Assembly (NCBI RefSeq): GCF_000720115.1
Contig: NZ_JOIR01000017.1
Coordinates: 1 to 64,000, forward strand
DNA length: 64,000 nucleotides
Direction: 5' to 3'
Source of the DNA: Streptomyces sp. NRRL F-2580
GTDB taxonomy: Bacteria > Actinomycetota > Actinomycetes > Streptomycetales > Streptomycetaceae
The notes below the pieces were generated by a model that had not been told where the DNA came from, did not search any database, and saw only the letters and a program-made list of their open reading frames with translations. Below, one piece after another: positions 61,049-64,000 of the stretch (within the stretch, counting starts at the first letter, position 1; each line of letters starts with the position of its first letter). The position numbers were made by a program, and so were the translations under genes.

Positions 61049-62044
61049 ATGCGCGCACCGCAGAAGAAGTTCCCGCCCACCACGGTCCTGGCCCTCACCA
61101 CGGCCCTGGCCGCGGCCCTCACCCTGGGCGCGGCACCCGCGCAGGCGACCGACGGCCGGATATCCACGGCCTTCGTCCTGCCCGGCGCGAAGGTCTACCC
61201 CGAGGGCATCGCCACGGACCCGCGCACCCGCGCGGTCTACGTCGGCTCGTACGCGGACGGCACCGTCTACCGGGCCCGCCCCGGCCGGCCCGAGGCGGAG
61301 GTGTTCCTGCCCTCCGGCACCGACGGGCGGCACACGGCGAACGGCCTGCGCGTCGACGCCCGCGGCCGCCTGTGGGTGACGGACTCCACCGCGGGGGTGT
61401 CGGTCTACGACACCGCCACCGGGGCGCGCCTCGCCCACTTCGAGGTGGCCGCGGGGGCTCCCGCCCGCTTCGTCAACGACCTGGCCGTCACCCCGGACGG
61501 CACCGCGTACCTGACCGACAGCGTGCGCGGGGTGGTCTACCGCGTGACCCCGGACCAGCTGGCCGCCGGCAGCGGCGTCCTGACCGAGGCCTACGACCTC
61601 ACCCCGGTGCTGCGCCCCCGCCCGGCGGGCGGCTTCAGCCTCAACGGCATCGTCTCCGACCGGGCGGGCCGCTTCCTGCTCACCGTCGACATGGTCGAGG
61701 GCGAGCTCTTCCGCATCGACCTGCGCACCGGCGCCGTCAGCCGGGTCGCCCTCACCGGCGGCGACCTGAAGGCCGCCGACGGCCTGGACCTCTCCCCCGA
61801 CGGCACCCTGCGCGTGGCGCACAACACCACCAACACCCTGACCCGCTGGCAGCTCTCCGCGAACGGCACCCGCGCCCGGCTGAACCGTACGATCACGGAC
61901 CCGTCACTGCAGATCCCCACCACCCTCGCCCACACCCCGGGCCGCACCCTGGTGGTCCGCTCGCAGTTCGACAAGGGCGGCCCCATGTCCCCCGGGGAGG
62001 GCACCCCCACCACGTTCACGGTCGCCGCGGTCCGCGGCCTCTGA
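61049..62044 (+). CDS. Secreted SMP-30/gluconolactonase-like beta-propeller protein
   Basis: A 331-residue exported protein with a Sec signal peptide (about 1-35, AQA cleavage) and a six-bladed propeller of the SMP-30/LRE type. Blade motifs include YPEGIATDPRTRAVYVGSY, NGLRVDARGRLWVTDS and NDLAVTPDGTAYLTDS; the acidic/Asn metal ligands of true lactonases appear partly kept (EG, ND). The enzyme activity is not certain. It is divergent from marR and probably under its control. Confidence 0.85.
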   Translation: MRAPQKKFPPTTVLALTTALAAALTLGAAPAQATDGRISTAFVLPGAKVYPEGIATDPRTRAVYVGSYADGTVYRARPGRPEAEVFLPSGTDGRHTANGLRVDARGRLWVTDSTAGVSVYDTATGARLAHFEVAAGAPARFVNDLAVTPDGTAYLTDSVRGVVYRVTPDQLAAGSGVLTEAYDLTPVLRPRPAGGFSLNGIVSDRAGRFLLTVDMVEGELFRIDLRTGAVSRVALTGGDLKAADGLDLSPDGTLRVAHNTTNTLTRWQLSANGTRARLNRTITDPSLQIPTTLAHTPGRTLVVRSQFDKGGPMSPGEGTPTTFTVAAVRGL

Positions 62045-62164
62045 GCGCGGTGGCGGCCGGGCCCGTCAGTACCGCTTGAGCGTGATCGCGGTGGCCGCCT
62101 TGTGGATCGGCTCGACGGCCTTGGCCGTGAGCCGGTCCCGGCCCGGGCTTCCGCTCTGCTCAGC

Positions 62165-62758
62165 TCAATCCGGGGCTTCGGCTTCGGCTTCGGCTTCGGG
62201 CTTGCGGCGGCCGCGCCTCGCGGCGCGCGCGTCGGCGACGGCGTACGGCAGTCCGGGCAACAGCAGGAGCGGCGGGGCCCACAGCGGCAGTGGGAACAGC
62301 ACCCCGTCGCCGGCCAGCCACGAGGCGAGCACCGCCGCCGGCAGCCCGAGGGCGAGACCGACCAGCCAGCTCTTGCGCAGGCCGATGCTGCCCCGCCGCA
62401 GCTCCCAGGCGACGGTGGCCGTGCCGGTGGCCAGCCAGAACGCGAGTAAACCGGCGGTCACGTCCACCACGGTGGTCCACCGGATCAGGTACGCGCCCAG
62501 CAGCAGCCAGCCGGCCGCGAAGCAGGCCATGGCCACCGTGCGCGGCACCCGCCGGGAGAGCGGGGCGCGCGCCCGCGCCCAGGAGGCGGCGAAGGCCCGT
62601 ACGTCCCGGCCGACGACGTCCTGCGCGGTGCGGCCGGCGGCCTCCGCGTCTTCGAGGTGTGCGGAGAGCTCGTCGAGCATCTCGCGCAGGGAGGCGCCGT
62701 CGACCCCCCGGTACTCCCAGTTGCTGCGACAGGCGGCGAGTATCTGCGCGTTCGTCAT
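62165..62758 (-). CDS. HAAS-type membrane protein linked to PadR
   Basis: A 197-residue protein. A helical N-terminal part (LREMLDELSAHLEDAEAAGR) like the HAAS/DUF1700 domain precedes four transmembrane helices, and a short charged tail is encoded by four GGCTTC hexamer repeats (EAEAEAE). HAAS proteins commonly pair with PadR regulators, as here by an ATGA overlap, and are thought to pass a membrane signal to them. Confidence 0.82.
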   Translation of the reverse strand: MTNAQILAACRSNWEYRGVDGASLREMLDELSAHLEDAEAAGRTAQDVVGRDVRAFAASWARARAPLSRRVPRTVAMACFAAGWLLLGAYLIRWTTVVDVTAGLLAFWLATGTATVAWELRRGSIGLRKSWLVGLALGLPAAVLASWLAGDGVLFPLPLWAPPLLLLPGLPYAVADARAARRGRRKPEAEAEAEAPD

Positions 62759-63132
62759 GGTGTGCTGTCCCCCGTGGACTCCGTGCCGGTCAGGATCCGG
62801 CCCACCGCCCCGGCGAAGGCCTGCCAGTCGGCCCGGCCCGCGCTCAGTTCGGCACGCCCCGCCTCGGTCAGGCGGTAGTACTTGCGCGGTGCGCCACCGC
62901 TGGGCGACGGCGCCCGGTACGAGGAGACGAGCCCCGCCCGCTCCATCCGCGCGAGCAGCGGATAGATGCTGCCGTCGCTGACGAGCTCCATCCCACCGGC
63001 GGCGAGCGCCTCGGCGAACTCGAAGCCGTACCTGGGCCGTTCGGCGATCAACGAGAGCAGACACAGGTCGAGCACCCCGCGCAGGAGCTGACTGCGCCGT
63101 TGGTCACCGGCGCCGGACAGTCCCTTTGTCAT
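62755..63132 (-). CDS. PadR-family regulator
   Basis: A 125-residue repressor with the PadR winged helix: LLRGVLDLCLLSLIAERPRYGFE, SDGSIYPLLARMERAGLV and RKYYRLTEAGRAEL. The ATG at 63132 has no strong Shine-Dalgarno, so a leaderless or weakly translated message is possible. It is coupled to the HAAS-type protein. The frame further upstream is a shadow. Confidence 0.9.
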   Translation of the reverse strand: MTKGLSGAGDQRRSQLLRGVLDLCLLSLIAERPRYGFEFAEALAAGGMELVSDGSIYPLLARMERAGLVSSYRAPSPSGGAPRKYYRLTEAGRAELSAGRADWQAFAGAVGRILTGTESTGDSTP

Positions 63133-63568
63133 GCGCCACAAGATAATCCCAACTACCTTGCACCACAAGAATCCACCCCACACCAACCCCCGACGCCAGC
63201 GCATGAGCGGGTCCACGCGGTCGGCCGAACGGTCCGTCCGCTCCCACCCGAAACTCGTAGATCTTGGGCAGCTCCGAGGAGAACAGCTGATGGCCCACGT
63301 CCACGGCGAAGGGACTCCGGCGCTGCGGAGGCAGGGCGGCGATGGGGCGATGGGGCGATGGGGCGATGGGGCGACCAACAGTGCGCCTGCCGCGGTTGTG
63401 GACGAGGGCCCACAACGCGGCCGTCGTCGAGAAACGTGAGTCCGTTGGCATGCGTGGGCTCCCGATGACTGTTTACGGGTGTCCTGCGGACTGTCGGCGG
63501 ACTGGCCGGGGGTGCCGGGGCAGAGAAATCCATGGCGCACCGGCCGGACCTCCCACGAGACTGCGCAG
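63133..63568. other. Intergenic region with 8-bp tandem repeat
   Basis: No convincing gene. An array of GGGGCGAT repeated about four and a half times occupies 63337-63374. A minus-strand open frame (63104-63451) contains a plausible-looking KIYEFRVGADG segment but has no ribosome-binding site, and the repeat lies inside it. It may be the relic of a gene. Confidence 0.5.
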
Positions 63569-63958
63569 GTGAGCGACCGCTACCCCTGTCCCTGCTGCGG
63601 GCACCGCGTGCTCGACGCCATGCCCGGCTCCTACGAGATCTGCCCCGTCTGCTTCTGGGAGGACGACGAGGTCCAGTTCCGCTGGCCGACCATGGACGGC
63701 GGAGCGAACAAGGTCTCCCTGATCGAGGCCCAGCTCAACTACCAGGACTTCGGCGCCTGCGACCAGCACGGCCGGCAGTACGTCCGCCCTCCGGCCGAGG
63801 ACGAGCCGCTCGCCCCCGCCTGGCGCCCCATCGACCCGACGCGCGACTCCTTCGAGGACTGGGACTCGGACGAACACACCCCGTGGCCCGAAGACCACTC
63901 GGTGCTCTGCTGGTGGCTCCCCACCTTCTGGCGTCGCAACCACCCCGCAACGTCATGA
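63569..63958 (+). CDS. CPCC-type cysteine-rich protein
   Basis: A 129-residue soluble protein starting DRYPCPCCGHRVL, then EICPVCFWEDD: two Cys pairs forming the CPCC zinc-binding domain, with the usual acidic region and NKVSLIEAQLNYQDFGAC after it. Function unknown; CPCC genes often occur in toxin-immunity or accessory settings, but nothing here shows that. The GTG at 63569 lacks a clear Shine-Dalgarno. It overlaps the next start by ATGA. Confidence 0.8.
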   Translation: MSDRYPCPCCGHRVLDAMPGSYEICPVCFWEDDEVQFRWPTMDGGANKVSLIEAQLNYQDFGACDQHGRQYVRPPAEDEPLAPAWRPIDPTRDSFEDWDSDEHTPWPEDHSVLCWWLPTFWRRNHPATS

Positions 63959-64000
63959 CGTCCCCCATCGAGGCCCTCGTCCAACAGCTCGACGGTGACG
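63955..64000 (+). CDS. Start of next gene, cut by the window edge
   Basis: The ATG at 63955 overlaps the CPCC stop (ATGA) and opens a frame MTSPIEALVQQLDGD that runs off the window. Only 15 codons are visible, so no function can be given; the overlap suggests a two-gene operon. Confidence 0.55.
   Translation, partial: MTSPIEALVQQLDGD

Noticed and set aside
63104..63451. 115-codon minus-strand ORF
   Set aside because: No ribosome-binding site, contains the 8-bp repeat array and overlaps the padR start; kept only as a possible relic.
1..64000. tRNA or rRNA genes
   Set aside because: No cloverleaf-like segments with T-loop consensus and no rRNA-like sequence were recognised on reading either strand; a tRNA scan would settle it.

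Overview
The window is 64 kb of very GC-rich actinobacterial chromosome, almost certainly from Streptomyces. The evidence is the strong G/C bias at third codon positions, frequent GTG/TTG starts, the mycothiol gene mshB, a BldK-type oligopeptide transporter, and several copies of a G/C-rich interspersed intergenic repeat. No rRNA, tRNA, CRISPR array or prophage was seen. The one clear mobile element is a decayed TnpB-only (IS200/IS605-group) insertion.

Left part (0.2-17 kb): a conserved housekeeping block with tag, a DivIVA-domain protein, a FolP2-type dihydropteroate synthase paralogue, a LOG-family protein, dapE, dapC, fdxA and mshB. Mixed in are an anchored lysozyme-like protein, a secreted repeat protein, a GNAT/SirB1 pair, an ABC-2 exporter/two-component operon and a large disordered membrane protein with a PG_binding_4-type domain. 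From memory, much of this order (typA-lpqW-mshB-fdx-dapC-dapE-LOG-folP2-DivIVA) is also found in Mycobacterium.

Centre (17-35 kb): two complete, paralogous five-gene oligopeptide ABC transporters in tandem on the minus strand (17.3-23.0 and 24.1-30.0 kb). The right-hand one is the probable bldK equivalent and carries a hairpin plus T7 tract in its leader. Next come typA and a long LpqW-like lipoprotein.

Right-centre (35-43.6 kb): a three-gene succinate dehydrogenase operon of the mycobacterial Sdh1 type, with the TnpB element lodged exactly between sdhA and sdhB, then a TPM-domain protein with PspA. A C-terminal GNAT remnant follows pspA.

Right part (43.6-64 kb): a PAS-PAS-GAF-SpoIIE-HATPase phosphatase and a stand-alone anti-sigma-type ATPase, Nudix and SPOR proteins, and an NCS1 nucleobase permease with an eight-cysteine tail below a GntR/UTRA regulator. 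Then come a septum-formation-type membrane protein, a secreted subtilisin with a P domain, a threonine-synthase-like enzyme, a PEP-mutase family enzyme and a DMT exporter. An operon of two anchored esterases plus an anchored trypsin-like protease follows, then MarR/SMP-30, a PadR/HAAS-type pair and a CPCC protein. The final gene is cut by the window edge.
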